From Staphylococcus sp. ACRSN (lineage in GTDB: Bacteria > Bacillota > Bacilli > Staphylococcales > Staphylococcaceae), in NCBI RefSeq assembly GCF_022346615.1, contig NZ_JAKRNS010000002.1, positions 295,330-359,329 on the forward strand: a stretch of 64,000 nucleotides of DNA, written 5' to 3'. The translations under genes and the position numbers were made by a program. Under the pieces are notes generated by a model. That model worked only from the letters and a program-made list of their open reading frames with translations, had not been told where the DNA came from and did not search any database. How positions within the stretch are numbered: position 1 is the first letter of the stretch; every line of letters begins with the position of its first letter. This document shows positions 41,684 through 51,052 of the stretch, piece after piece.

Positions 41684-43633
41684 TTATTTTTTGTAAAGCG
41701 GGTTATTTACTTGTATATAAGTATAATAATCAGCTTCATCTTCAAGTCGCATTGTTGTTACGCATTTATAATCAATTTTCTCTGAGAAGATTATTTTTCT
41801 AAATTCAGCTATTCTGTTACGATCAGACATTGTATTTTCAATATCTGATAATTTTTCATCGATAATATCACTTATCATATGCCATATAGTTTGTTCTAAA
41901 TCACTTGAGTCACTATGTTTTGCAACGTTAACTATTAACTCTCCAAGGTGGTTTTGAATGCTTGAATAGAAAACTTTATTAAATACTGTCTGTGATTTAT
42001 CTGTTAATATTAGTGATTTTTCGTGGAAATCACTTGTGCTGTAACCTGCTTGATTTAAGAATGCTTCGTCAATTCGCAACCCTTCAAAATCCCTTACATA
42101 CAATGTATTGAGTGAACCGTCTTTATTAAATGAAACGATTGAATTTTGCAAATGTGCTTCTAATGCAATGCCATATTTAACTAATAGCGGTATTGCTATA
42201 TCGATAAGCGCCTGACTATATTGTTTAAACCATTCCAAACTGGCACTGTTAAAATTATCAATCTTATATGAAGTTGATAGTTTATTTATCAGCGAAATAA
42301 TAGGTGTTTCTTTATTGTTTGGATAATGTGCGACCAAACTGGAAGGGATGATAGGTATTGATTGATCATCAATAATTTCATAGATATTTTTTCTAAATAA
42401 AGTGCCCAATTGTTCACTTCTCAATGTTTTGGCTTCCTCTGAATCACTTTGCTTATGGAAGTGGATACCAGCCAACTCATCAATAGTGTTGGCATTGATA
42501 TTTTCGAATAATGAATCATTCCGTTTTATATCATTTAGTATTTTTGTCACTTTTGGACCATTAGTAGTAGTCTGTTCGGATAATGTTCTAATCTCTCCAG
42601 TAATGTGTACATTTGTTGATAATTTGATATGTGGTGACGTTACAGGAAATTTTGGCATAAGGGTTCTAAAAGATAATCCAGCAAAGTAGTTTAATTGATA
42701 ATTAAGTGGGATTATTTCTTTAGTCTTAAGTTCATGAGCATAGTCATTAATGATTATTTCATTGAATTGCCAAGGATGAACAACCATTACATAATAATTA
42801 TTTAACGCTTGAGAGCCAACAGATTCAATTGCTTTGTCATATAAACCATCAAACAATTTGAATACTGTTTCGTTAAATGTTTCAGTTAATGCGCTAATAT
42901 TAGCAATATTTTTGTCAATTAATATAAATTTCATACCAATGGGTTGTGCAAATTCAGATGAATAGTTTATTGCGGTTTCAGGTGTCATACCTTTTCTTAG
43001 CTTTGCACCTGGATGAAGCGGGTGACCTTCAACAACGGCTTGTTCAGAACGTAAGTAGCTATCATTGTGTGTTTCAATCAAATCCCATAAAGGTGTGTAT
43101 GTTTCAGATAATGTGTAATGCTGAAAACTTAATGCAATAGCCATATTTGCTGCACTGTTGTTAATATCCTCTAAAAATTGAGCACTTGCTGCATTATTTA
43201 ATTCAGGTGCTTCTTTTAATATACATTCTAATATAGCGCTAGGATGTAAGACTCTTTCAAACATATCATTTTTTTTAAAATAAAAAGGCCCTGCTACATC
43301 AATGCGGTCAAAGGCATGATGTCCAGTTATTGGCGCTAATAATGAGCATGATGATGCAGGAAAATCAATGCTTAATATTTCTGAAGTTTCAATACTCAAA
43401 TCATTATGTATTGAATGTGTAGCAATAATTTGACTGAAATCACGACTTTTCACTAGATTTTCTCTGTGTAAAGAAGTGATTAAACGTTGTGAGATTTTGT
43501 CTCTACTGTCTAATAGCACTGACTTAAAGTGAGTAGCCCAGTCATTATGTATTGTGCTTAAGTAATCAAAAGCATTTTGTTCATCAATAGTAAGATTCTC
43601 AATTAAGTTGTGTCTATTTCTTTTTAAATACAT
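41684..43633 (-). CDS. sfaD: Staphyloferrin A synthetase SfaD (NIS synthetase)
   Basis: SfaD is an NRPS-independent siderophore synthetase (IucA/IucC family, 649 residues). In S. aureus it activates citrate with ATP and joins it to D-ornithine, the first step of staphyloferrin A synthesis. Family motifs are VEGHPLHPGAKLRKG (about 202-216), VVHPWQF, RTLMPKFPVTSPHIKLSTNV, ALEAHLQNSIV, and YVRDFEGLRID. AGAGGTG lies about 7 nt before the ATG. It is divergent from sfaABC and shares a Fur-controlled intergenic region. Confidence 0.93.
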   Translation of the reverse strand: MYLKRNRHNLIENLTIDEQNAFDYLSTIHNDWATHFKSVLLDSRDKISQRLITSLHRENLVKSRDFSQIIATHSIHNDLSIETSEILSIDFPASSCSLLAPITGHHAFDRIDVAGPFYFKKNDMFERVLHPSAILECILKEAPELNNAASAQFLEDINNSAANMAIALSFQHYTLSETYTPLWDLIETHNDSYLRSEQAVVEGHPLHPGAKLRKGMTPETAINYSSEFAQPIGMKFILIDKNIANISALTETFNETVFKLFDGLYDKAIESVGSQALNNYYVMVVHPWQFNEIIINDYAHELKTKEIIPLNYQLNYFAGLSFRTLMPKFPVTSPHIKLSTNVHITGEIRTLSEQTTTNGPKVTKILNDIKRNDSLFENINANTIDELAGIHFHKQSDSEEAKTLRSEQLGTLFRKNIYEIIDDQSIPIIPSSLVAHYPNNKETPIISLINKLSTSYKIDNFNSASLEWFKQYSQALIDIAIPLLVKYGIALEAHLQNSIVSFNKDGSLNTLYVRDFEGLRIDEAFLNQAGYSTSDFHEKSLILTDKSQTVFNKVFYSSIQNHLGELIVNVAKHSDSSDLEQTIWHMISDIIDEKLSDIENTMSDRNRIAEFRKIIFSEKIDYKCVTTMRLEDEADYYTYIQVNNPLYKK

Positions 43634-43655
43634 AAAAGCACCTCTAAAAAATTAT

Positions 43656-43684
43656 TTTACAAAAGCATAAGATATTTGTATAAT
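43656..43684 (+). promoter_or_regulatory. Promoter of sfaABC
   Basis: TTTACA (43656-43661), 17 nt, TATAAT (43679-43684). Transcription would start about 43691, immediately before or within the Fur box. Confidence 0.75.
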
Positions 43685-43686
43685 CT

Positions 43687-43715
43687 ATAATAACGATAAT
43701 GATAATTATTATCAA
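43687..43715 (-). promoter_or_regulatory. Promoter of sfaD
   Basis: On the minus strand, TTGATA (43715-43710), 17 nt, TATTAT (43692-43687). The Fur box lies in the spacer and the -35, so one repressor site can block both divergent promoters. Confidence 0.7.
43695..43713. promoter_or_regulatory. Fur box between sfaD and sfaA
   Basis: GATAATGATAATTATTATC matches the 19-bp consensus GATAATGATAATCATTATC at 18 of 19 positions. It overlaps the start of sfaA transcription and the sfaD promoter, so iron-replete cells should repress both operons. Confidence 0.92.
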
Positions 43716-43737
43716 TTAAAAAGTCGGGTGAAATTTC

Positions 43738-44913
43738 ATGGCAAAGTATTTTTTTCCAAGCTCTTTCTTATTGTTTTTAGGAAATTGGATTGGACAAATT
43801 ACATTAAACTGGTATGTATTTAGCATTTATCATAATGCAATTTACCTAGGTTTAATTAATTTTTTTCGTTTAGTACCTATATTATTAATAAGTGTATGGG
43901 CCGGAGCATTGGCTGATCGATGTAATAGAGGAAAGCTATTACGTATTTCCATTTCAGCATCCTTTATATTAACTACCATACTTTGTATTTTAACGTTTCA
44001 AAGTAAAGAGTTACCAATTATTGTATTCTTAATTTATGCTTTAGGTAGAGGAATTATGAGTGCAATTGAAACACCAGTTAGACAGGCGGTATTACCTGAT
44101 TTAACAAATAGATTAACAACTACGCAAGCTGTGTCATATCACTCATTTATCATAAATATTTGTCGATCAATTGGTCCGGCAATTGCTGGATTTGTGGTTG
44201 CTACATATAACTCAGAAATAAGTTTTGGGTTACAGGCACTGTGTTATTTTATCTCATTATTATTATGTTTACCATTAACTTTTGAAACACATAAAATGGA
44301 TAAAGCCGATACACAAGTGAGCTTTAAATTTGTACGTGATTATTTCAAAGAAAACAATGTCGGTGCACGCATTTTTATTACGTCATTATTGATTATGGCT
44401 ACTGGTTTTTCATATACAACATTGCTACCAGTATTAACTGATAAAACATTTCCTAATCAAGTAGCAATTTTTGGTAGTGCTATGACATGTTGTGCAATAG
44501 GTGGTATTATCGCAACTATGATTTTACCGAATATATTAGAAAAAATTTCAATGGTAAAAATGTATTACCTAAGTTCAGCATTATTTGGCGTTTCATTAAT
44601 TGGAACAATTACAAGTAATACAATATTATTGTTTATAGCTATATTTTTTATTGGTCTGTTTAGCCAGTGGGCACGGACTACTAATAGAATATATTTCCAA
44701 CATAGGGTTGAACCTCAACACCGAGGTAAAATATTGAGTGTAATAATGATGGATAGAGGTATGATTCCATTAGGAGCAATGTTAATGAGTTTTTCAGCTG
44801 AATTAATAGGGGTTATAGAAACTTTTATTACTATGGGAATCTGTACATTAGTCATTTCATTATTATTCGGTATTGTTAACAGACAAAGGAAAGACGGAGG
44901 CAAAGTCGTATGA
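43738..44913 (+). CDS. sfaA: Staphyloferrin A exporter SfaA (MFS)
   Basis: This 391-residue major facilitator has about twelve helices, with the loop-2 signature-like GALADRCNRGKLLRI near 57-71 and an MFS linkage of the EntS/enterobactin-exporter type. It exports staphyloferrin A. A GGGTGA site lies about 8 nt before the ATG. Its last 4 nt overlap sfaB (ATGA). It is first gene of the iron-regulated sfaABC operon. Confidence 0.9.
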   Translation: MAKYFFPSSFLLFLGNWIGQITLNWYVFSIYHNAIYLGLINFFRLVPILLISVWAGALADRCNRGKLLRISISASFILTTILCILTFQSKELPIIVFLIYALGRGIMSAIETPVRQAVLPDLTNRLTTTQAVSYHSFIINICRSIGPAIAGFVVATYNSEISFGLQALCYFISLLLCLPLTFETHKMDKADTQVSFKFVRDYFKENNVGARIFITSLLIMATGFSYTTLLPVLTDKTFPNQVAIFGSAMTCCAIGGIIATMILPNILEKISMVKMYYLSSALFGVSLIGTITSNTILLFIAIFFIGLFSQWARTTNRIYFQHRVEPQHRGKILSVIMMDRGMIPLGAMLMSFSAELIGVIETFITMGICTLVISLLFGIVNRQRKDGGKVV

Positions 44914-46667
44914 AGCATCAAACATGGAAATGTGCAGATAAAAATGTGCAATATCGTATTATCAATGCGATTATTAAAGAACAAATTTTTCCCGAAGGCA
45001 TGCGTTTAAATGAATATCAGGATTTACTAGAGTTACAGTATAAAGGGCAATTGTTAAAGGTTCGAAAAATTAGAAAGTGTTCTTTGGCACGCTATGATTT
45101 TAAAGGACCATTAAGTTATATCAAAGGCGAGGAAGCTTTTGAAATTAATTCAGTGGAACAATTGTTGGAAGTACTAGCTGGAAAATTTGATATTCCTGTC
45201 AGTTCAAGACTAACTGAAGAGTTGATTTCATGTCGTGATGGTTTCGTAATGACATATGAACATTTTTGCAATAGACAATCTTTGATTGATGCTACATTAA
45301 AATTTTCAAGAATGCCTGAAACAATTAATTTCTTTTCATGGATTCAACATATGATAGATTCAGGTCAAATGAATGACTTGAGTTATTCTGAAAGCTTAGT
45401 TGTTGAAGGTCATCCAACGCATCCATTGTCTAAAACAAAGTTACCTTTAACGGATGATGAAGTGAAATTATATGCACCTGAATTTGAAAAAATAATTCCT
45501 TTAAAGGTAATGCTTATTCATAAAAATGACAGTGTGGCAACATCAATGGAAGATGATGAACAATTTATTTTAGATTTTATCATTCCAGAGTATCGATACA
45601 AGCTCAAAGCTTTTTTAGAACCTTATCAATTAGAATTGAAAGATTACAACGTAGTATTAGTTCATCCATGGCAATATGAAAATGTAATAGTGAAGCAATT
45701 TTCTGATTGGATTAAAAATAGACAATTACTTCCAACGCCATTTGAAATAGAATCAAAAGCAACATTATCATTTAGAACAATGGAACTTATACACAAACCA
45801 TTTCATATTAAATTGCCAATCAATGTTCAAGCAACTAGCGCAATTAGAACTGTATCTCCAGTAACAACTGTAGATGGTCCAAAGTTAAGTTATGAACTTC
45901 AAGATATGTTAGATATATATCCACAGTTACAGGTTTCTATGGAACCATACGGTATTCATGCCAAAACAGAACAAGACATTGCGCGTCAACTAGGTTGTAT
46001 TGTACGTTATCAACCGGTACTAGCAGATAATGGTACTACACTTGTCACTGCAAGTTTAGTCAATAAAAATCCAGTAGATAATAGTGTAATCGTTGATAGT
46101 TATTTAGATTGGTTAGGAGAAGGTTTAAATGTATCATCCATTGAAAAATTTATAGAAAGCTATGCTCGTACACTCATCGAACCATTAATTGCTTATATAC
46201 AAGATTACGGTATTGCATTAGAAGCACATATGCAAAATACAATTGTAAATTTAGGACCAAATTATCAAATGAAATTTATTGTTAGAGATTTAGGTGGTTC
46301 ACGAATAGATTTAGCAACATTACAAAGTATTAAACCGGGTATCGATGTAACGAATACTAGTTTACTGTCAGACAACATTGAAGCGGTTATAGGAAAATTC
46401 CAACATGCAGTTATTCAAAATCAAATTGCTGAATTGATACATCATTTTTCAAATTACGAACAAGTTGAAGAATCAAGAATGTATAAAATTGTCGGTGACA
46501 TTTTATATGAAGCAATTGATCCAAACAAACCACATGCACAAGCTTTGAAAGAAGTATTATTTGGAGAGAAAATAACTGTAAAGGCATTACTTCGAATGAG
46601 AATGGAGAGCAAGGTTAAACAATATGTCACTATAGATTTACGTAACCCGATATTTAAAGAGGTGTAA
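44910..46667 (+). CDS. sfaB: Staphyloferrin A synthetase SfaB (NIS synthetase)
   Basis: SfaB (585 residues) is the second NIS synthetase. In S. aureus it adds a second citrate to the citryl-ornithine intermediate made by SfaD. Motifs include VVEGHPTHPLSKTKLPL (about 165-181), VLVHPWQYENV, SFRTMELIHKPFHIKLPINV, ALEAHMQNTIVNLG and FIVRDLGGSRID. The GGAGG ribosome binding site is inside the end of sfaA. sfaC follows after 3 nt. Confidence 0.92.
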   Translation: MKHQTWKCADKNVQYRIINAIIKEQIFPEGMRLNEYQDLLELQYKGQLLKVRKIRKCSLARYDFKGPLSYIKGEEAFEINSVEQLLEVLAGKFDIPVSSRLTEELISCRDGFVMTYEHFCNRQSLIDATLKFSRMPETINFFSWIQHMIDSGQMNDLSYSESLVVEGHPTHPLSKTKLPLTDDEVKLYAPEFEKIIPLKVMLIHKNDSVATSMEDDEQFILDFIIPEYRYKLKAFLEPYQLELKDYNVVLVHPWQYENVIVKQFSDWIKNRQLLPTPFEIESKATLSFRTMELIHKPFHIKLPINVQATSAIRTVSPVTTVDGPKLSYELQDMLDIYPQLQVSMEPYGIHAKTEQDIARQLGCIVRYQPVLADNGTTLVTASLVNKNPVDNSVIVDSYLDWLGEGLNVSSIEKFIESYARTLIEPLIAYIQDYGIALEAHMQNTIVNLGPNYQMKFIVRDLGGSRIDLATLQSIKPGIDVTNTSLLSDNIEAVIGKFQHAVIQNQIAELIHHFSNYEQVEESRMYKIVGDILYEAIDPNKPHAQALKEVLFGEKITVKALLRMRMESKVKQYVTIDLRNPIFKEV

Positions 46668-46670
46668 AAA

Positions 46671-47732
46671 ATGGCACAAGTAAAAATCAATCTATCTAAA
46701 ATTCAATATAATGCAAGTGTATTGCAATCAATGTTTACAAGTCACAATATTCGATTCACACCCGTTGTAAAATGTGTCGGTGGCGATAAACGTATAGTTG
46801 AAACATTAAAGGATATAGGTATTACGCATTTTGCAGACGCAAGAATTGATAATATCACTAAAGCAATAGATGAAGATTTAACTTATATGATGATTCGTAC
46901 TGGAAATCAACAAGAATTAGAAGACATTGTTCGTTTTACAGAAATAAGTATTCAGACAGAATTAGAAACGATACGACGAATCAATGATATCGCTAAAAAG
47001 CAACAAGTAAAGCATAAAATTTTATTGATGGTTGATTGGAAAGATGCAAGAGAGGGTGTGCTTACCTATGATGTTGTGGATTATATAAATGAAATAATAA
47101 AAATGCACCATGTAAGTATTGTTGGGCTTTCATTTAATTTCATGTGCTTTCAATCGATTGTGCCAACTGATTTAGATGTTGAAATGATTAACCAATTTGT
47201 AGGTTCAGTTGAAATGGAAACACAAGTCCGTTTCAGAATTATTTCTGGTGGGAATTCTAGTTTAATTCCCCAAATGCTTTATGCAGATTTGGGGAAAATA
47301 AATGAATTAAGAGTTGGTGAAACACTGTTTAGAGGTGTAGAAACAACTACAAACCAACCTATTGCATCGTTGTATCAAGATGCAATTATATTAGAAACGG
47401 AAATAGTAGAAATTAAACCACGTGTAAATATTGCTACTGGAAAACATTATTTACAAGCAATTGTAGACATAGGAAGTTTAGATACGCATATTTCTGAAAT
47501 CAAACCATTGCATCATCAGATTAAAGTACTAGGTTCAACGAGTGATCATGTCATGTTAGATTTAGAAAACCATGATCATTATCAAGTAGGCGATAAAATT
47601 CAATTTAGTCTTGGTTATAAGGCATTATCACATAGTATGTATATGCCAAATCTCCATAAGACTTATGTTTATGATGAAGTCGTTCAAAGTGTCAATCATC
47701 AGATTTGTGCTCAAAAATTAAATGAGTATTAA
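46671..47732 (+). CDS. sfaC: SfaC, PLP-dependent amino acid racemase
   Basis: This 353-residue protein has the alanine racemase-type barrel. The PLP lysine lies in FTPVVKCVGGDKRIVETL (K34 likely), and PLP phosphate contacts near GGNSSLIP (about 201-208). It is predicted to make D-ornithine, the backbone of staphyloferrin A, from L-ornithine. Known for the family: similarity to ornithine/alanine racemases; the exact reaction is inferred. AAGAGGTG lies upstream of the ATG. Confidence 0.88.
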   Translation: MAQVKINLSKIQYNASVLQSMFTSHNIRFTPVVKCVGGDKRIVETLKDIGITHFADARIDNITKAIDEDLTYMMIRTGNQQELEDIVRFTEISIQTELETIRRINDIAKKQQVKHKILLMVDWKDAREGVLTYDVVDYINEIIKMHHVSIVGLSFNFMCFQSIVPTDLDVEMINQFVGSVEMETQVRFRIISGGNSSLIPQMLYADLGKINELRVGETLFRGVETTTNQPIASLYQDAIILETEIVEIKPRVNIATGKHYLQAIVDIGSLDTHISEIKPLHHQIKVLGSTSDHVMLDLENHDHYQVGDKIQFSLGYKALSHSMYMPNLHKTYVYDEVVQSVNHQICAQKLNEY

Positions 47733-47759
47733 ATATCTTAATATTCATTCAATTTCTTA

Positions 47760-47788
47760 TTGACAGTGATAATTATTATCAATAAAAT
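47760..47788 (+). promoter_or_regulatory. Promoter of htsABC
   Basis: TTGACA (47760-47765), 17 nt, TAAAAT (47783-47788), with the Fur box covering the -35 and the spacer. Confidence 0.8.
47762..47780. promoter_or_regulatory. Fur box upstream of htsA
   Basis: GACAGTGATAATTATTATC matches the consensus Fur box at 16 of 19 positions and overlaps the htsA promoter. It should shut off uptake genes when iron is plentiful. Confidence 0.88.
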
Positions 47789-47824
47789 AAATATGTAATG
47801 ATACATATTTAAGGAGTGAAGACA

Positions 47825-48835
47825 ATGAAACATAGCTATAAGATTATGGGAATCTTATTATTAACATTAACTGTTGCTTTGTTAGCAGCTTGTGGTAGTG
47901 TTAGCAATAATGATTCTGGAAAATCTAAAAGCGACAAATCTGACAAAGAAACCGTTTCAATTAAAAATGACGGTGGAACAACAAAAGTTGGAAAAAATCC
48001 AAAACGTGTTGTGGCATTAGAATTTTCATTTGTTGATGCACTAGCAGCTTTAGATATTAAACCTGTCGGTGTTGCTGATGATGGAGATAAAAATAGAATT
48101 TTAAAACCAATCAGAAACAAAATTGGTGACTATACTTCAGTTGGTGCACGTAAGCAACCAAACTTAGAAGAAATCAGTAACCAGAAACCGGATTTAATTA
48201 TCGCTGATAGCAATAGACATAAAGGTATCAAGAAAGATCTTGAAAAAATAGCGCCAACGATTATGCTTCCAAGTTTTGACAGTGATTACAAAGATAATCT
48301 TGAAGCGTTTAAAACAATAGCTAAAGCGGTAGGTAAAGAAGATAAAGGTAAAGAAAGATTAAAAGAACATAATGAATTAATGGACAAATACAGTAAAGAA
48401 ATTACGATGGATAAAAAAGAACCAGTACTACCTGCAGTTATTGCTAAATCTGGTTTATTAGCACATCCTGATAATACTTACGTTGGTCAATTATTAAAAG
48501 AATTAGGTTTTAATAATGCATTAAACAAAACAAAAACAGATCATCTTTCTAAATATCTTAAAGGACCATACTTACAATTAAATTCTGAAGTACTTTCAGA
48601 TATAAATCCTGGTCGTATGTTTATTATGGCTGACAAAGGTGAAAATGATCCTAACTTGAAAAAGCAAGAAAAAGACCCTGTTTGGCAAGATTTAGATGCA
48701 GTTAAAAATAACAGAGTATCAGTTGTAGATAGAAATACATGGGCAAGAGCACGTGGTATTATTTCTTCGGAACAAATTGCTAAAGAATTAGTAGAAATTT
48801 CTAAAGAGCAAAAAGAAGATAAACAACAAAAGTAA
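47825..48835 (+). CDS. htsA: Staphyloferrin A-binding lipoprotein HtsA
   Basis: HtsA (336 residues) is the ferric staphyloferrin A receptor of an ABC importer. A lipoprotein signal ends LLAAC (lipid on C23), then a Ser/Lys/Asp-rich linker (about 24-45) and a type III periplasmic-binding fold beginning near [18 protein letters not shown]. Basic residues such as RKQPN and WARARG match the anionic ligand. The ATG at 47825 has AAGGAG 8 nt upstream; an earlier GTG overlaps that site. First gene of htsABC. Confidence 0.93.
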   Translation: MKHSYKIMGILLLTLTVALLAACGSVSNNDSGKSKSDKSDKETVSIKNDGGTTKVGKNPKRVVALEFSFVDALAALDIKPVGVADDGDKNRILKPIRNKIGDYTSVGARKQPNLEEISNQKPDLIIADSNRHKGIKKDLEKIAPTIMLPSFDSDYKDNLEAFKTIAKAVGKEDKGKERLKEHNELMDKYSKEITMDKKEPVLPAVIAKSGLLAHPDNTYVGQLLKELGFNNALNKTKTDHLSKYLKGPYLQLNSEVLSDINPGRMFIMADKGENDPNLKKQEKDPVWQDLDAVKNNRVSVVDRNTWARARGIISSEQIAKELVEISKEQKEDKQQK

Positions 48836-48847
48836 GGTGAATGGTAA

Positions 48848-49882
48848 ATGACTAAATTAACAGATGTTAGTCAGACCAACACAAAAGATAATAAAATGCA
48901 AAAACGCACAACATTCACTTTTTTAGTGAGTGTATGTGCGCTTTTTGTCATTATTTATTTTAATCTCAGTGTTGGCTCGTCGCACATAGAATTGGGAGAT
49001 TTTAAAAACTATTTTATTGATCATATTGATACAAAGCAAACATTTTTAATACATAATGTGAGAATGCCAAGAATGTTAGCGGGTTTATTAATTGGAGCTG
49101 CACTTGGTTTAGCTGGACTACTCATGCAAGCAATGACTAGAAATCCATTAGCATCTCCTCAAATTTTTGGCGTTAATGCAGGTGCATCTTTTGTTATTGT
49201 TACAATAACGATGGTAATCCCAGCGTTAACTGCATATTCAACAATTCTAGCTTTTGTTGGTGCTTTTATCGGAGGTTTGACTGTTTATATGTTATCAGGG
49301 TCTTCTAGAGGAATGACCCCTGTAAAATTAGCATTAGCAGGTATGGCAATACATCTATTTTTCTCTAGTTTGACGCAAGGCATTATATTACTAAATGAAG
49401 ATTCAACAACAACTGTTATGTTCTGGTTAGTTGGTTCATTATCAAGTATAAAATGGGCACAAATTATTGGGATTTTGCCATGGTTAATAATGGCATTTGT
49501 AGGTACGATTATTATATCTAGACAATTGACAATCATGGAGTTGGGAGAAGATCTTGCTACTGCTTTGGGACAAAATGTTAAACTGATTAGAATTGTTACA
49601 GGGTTATTGGTTATTATTTTAGCGGGTACATCAGTCTCAATTGCAGGACCTATAGGTTTTGTTGGATTAATCGTTCCACATATTGTTAAACATTATATCC
49701 GTACAGATTATAAATTAATGGTGCCATTAACTATGATAATTGGTGCTGACTTATTATTGTTATCAGATGTTCTTTCTAGACTCATTACATATCCATTTGA
49801 GTCTCCAGTTGGTATTGTGACATCTTTCATAGGGGCATTATATTTCTTAGCTATAACGATTAAAGGGGTGGACCGAATATGA
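48848..49882 (+). CDS. htsB: Iron-siderophore permease HtsB
   Basis: HtsB (344 residues) is a FecCD-type permease with about nine helices and the ATPase-contact motif ELGEDLATALGQNVKLIRIV (about 229-248). VRMPRMLAGLLIGAALGLAG and NPLASPQIFGVNAGAS are family blocks. It follows htsA by 12 nt and overlaps htsC by 4 nt. Confidence 0.93.
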   Translation: MTKLTDVSQTNTKDNKMQKRTTFTFLVSVCALFVIIYFNLSVGSSHIELGDFKNYFIDHIDTKQTFLIHNVRMPRMLAGLLIGAALGLAGLLMQAMTRNPLASPQIFGVNAGASFVIVTITMVIPALTAYSTILAFVGAFIGGLTVYMLSGSSRGMTPVKLALAGMAIHLFFSSLTQGIILLNEDSTTTVMFWLVGSLSSIKWAQIIGILPWLIMAFVGTIIISRQLTIMELGEDLATALGQNVKLIRIVTGLLVIILAGTSVSIAGPIGFVGLIVPHIVKHYIRTDYKLMVPLTMIIGADLLLLSDVLSRLITYPFESPVGIVTSFIGALYFLAITIKGVDRI

Positions 49883-50841
49883 TTCAACGTTTATCTTTTA
49901 AATATACAATCGTTATTATATTGTTAATTGTTGCTTCTATTGTTTCATTATCAGTTGGTGCAGTATTTATAAATCCTATCAATGTTATAAAAAGTTTATG
50001 GTTACATGATAATTTTATTTTAAATGAATATCGAACACCAAGAATGTTACTGGCATTAATTGTGGGTTGTAGTATAGCCATATCAGGTGCTTTAATACAA
50101 GGTGTTGTTAGAAATCCATTGGCTTCACCAGATGTTATAGGTATTACTAAAGGTGCAAGTTTATCAGCGGTTACAATTATAATGTTATTTCCATCTGCGC
50201 CATTATTTGTTTTGCCTTTTGGTTCATTTCTTGGAGCGTTATTTATAAGTTTAATACTTACAACATTAATTTCTAAATTTAATGTACAAGGTTCAAAATT
50301 AGCATTAATTGGTTTGGCTATAGGAGCGATATGTACGGCAATCGTACAGTTTTTATTAATTCGTAATCCACAAGATGCTAATACAGCACTCGTATGGTTA
50401 ACAGGTAGTTTATATGGTCATAATATGTCTAATGTTTATGTTATATTACCTTGGTTTATTTTATCATTACCAATTATTTTTTATTTCTGTCATCAACTCG
50501 ATATTTTAAGTTTGGGTGATGACATTGCTATTGCACTCGGTACCAAAGTTAAAATGATAAAAATGATCTTATTATTCTTAGCTGTAACATTGGCCGGTGC
50601 ATCAATTTCTGTAGTAGGTGGATTAAGTTTCTTAGGATTAATTGCACCTCATATAGCACGAAGAATGGTAGGTCATAAACATATTCATATTACAACAATG
50701 TCAGGTTTGATTGGGGCGCTTATCTTAGTTATTAGTGATGGACTAGCTAGAGGTATTCATCCGCCGATTGATATTCCTGTAGGTGTTGTTGTCGCAATTG
50801 TAGGTGTACCATACTTTTTATTCTTATTGAGAAAAATCTAA
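49879..50841 (+). CDS. htsC: Iron-siderophore permease HtsC
   Basis: HtsC (320 residues) is the FecCD partner of HtsB, with RTPRMLLALIVGCSIAISGA and NPLASPDVIGITKGAS in the first half and SLGDDIAIALGTKVKMIKM as ATPase-contact segment. No ATPase follows; in S. aureus HtsBC use the unlinked FhuC. A hairpin terminator is downstream. Confidence 0.93.
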   Translation: MIQRLSFKYTIVIILLIVASIVSLSVGAVFINPINVIKSLWLHDNFILNEYRTPRMLLALIVGCSIAISGALIQGVVRNPLASPDVIGITKGASLSAVTIIMLFPSAPLFVLPFGSFLGALFISLILTTLISKFNVQGSKLALIGLAIGAICTAIVQFLLIRNPQDANTALVWLTGSLYGHNMSNVYVILPWFILSLPIIFYFCHQLDILSLGDDIAIALGTKVKMIKMILLFLAVTLAGASISVVGGLSFLGLIAPHIARRMVGHKHIHITTMSGLIGALILVISDGLARGIHPPIDIPVGVVVAIVGVPYFLFLLRKI

Positions 50842-50879
50842 TTACAATATTTAGCGATAACAAAATTCAAATAAAACAA

Positions 50880-50950
50880 TAAAAGTTGGTCGTTGATTTA
50901 CTATGTTAGTAAATTGATGTATCAACTTTTTATTTTGTATATAATATAAA
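50880..50950 (+). terminator. Terminator of htsABC
   Basis: AAAAGTTG (50881-50888) with CAACTTTT (50933-50940), enclosing a second stem TTGATTTACTA/TAGTAAATTGA, then TTATTTTG. Confidence 0.75.
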
Positions 50951-51052
50951 AAAATGTCATAGAAATTACATTTACATAATTATACATTATAGGTTATAAT
51001 TATTGCTGTTGTTTTTGTACGAATTATAAATTATGTAAAAGGAGGTTACTTA

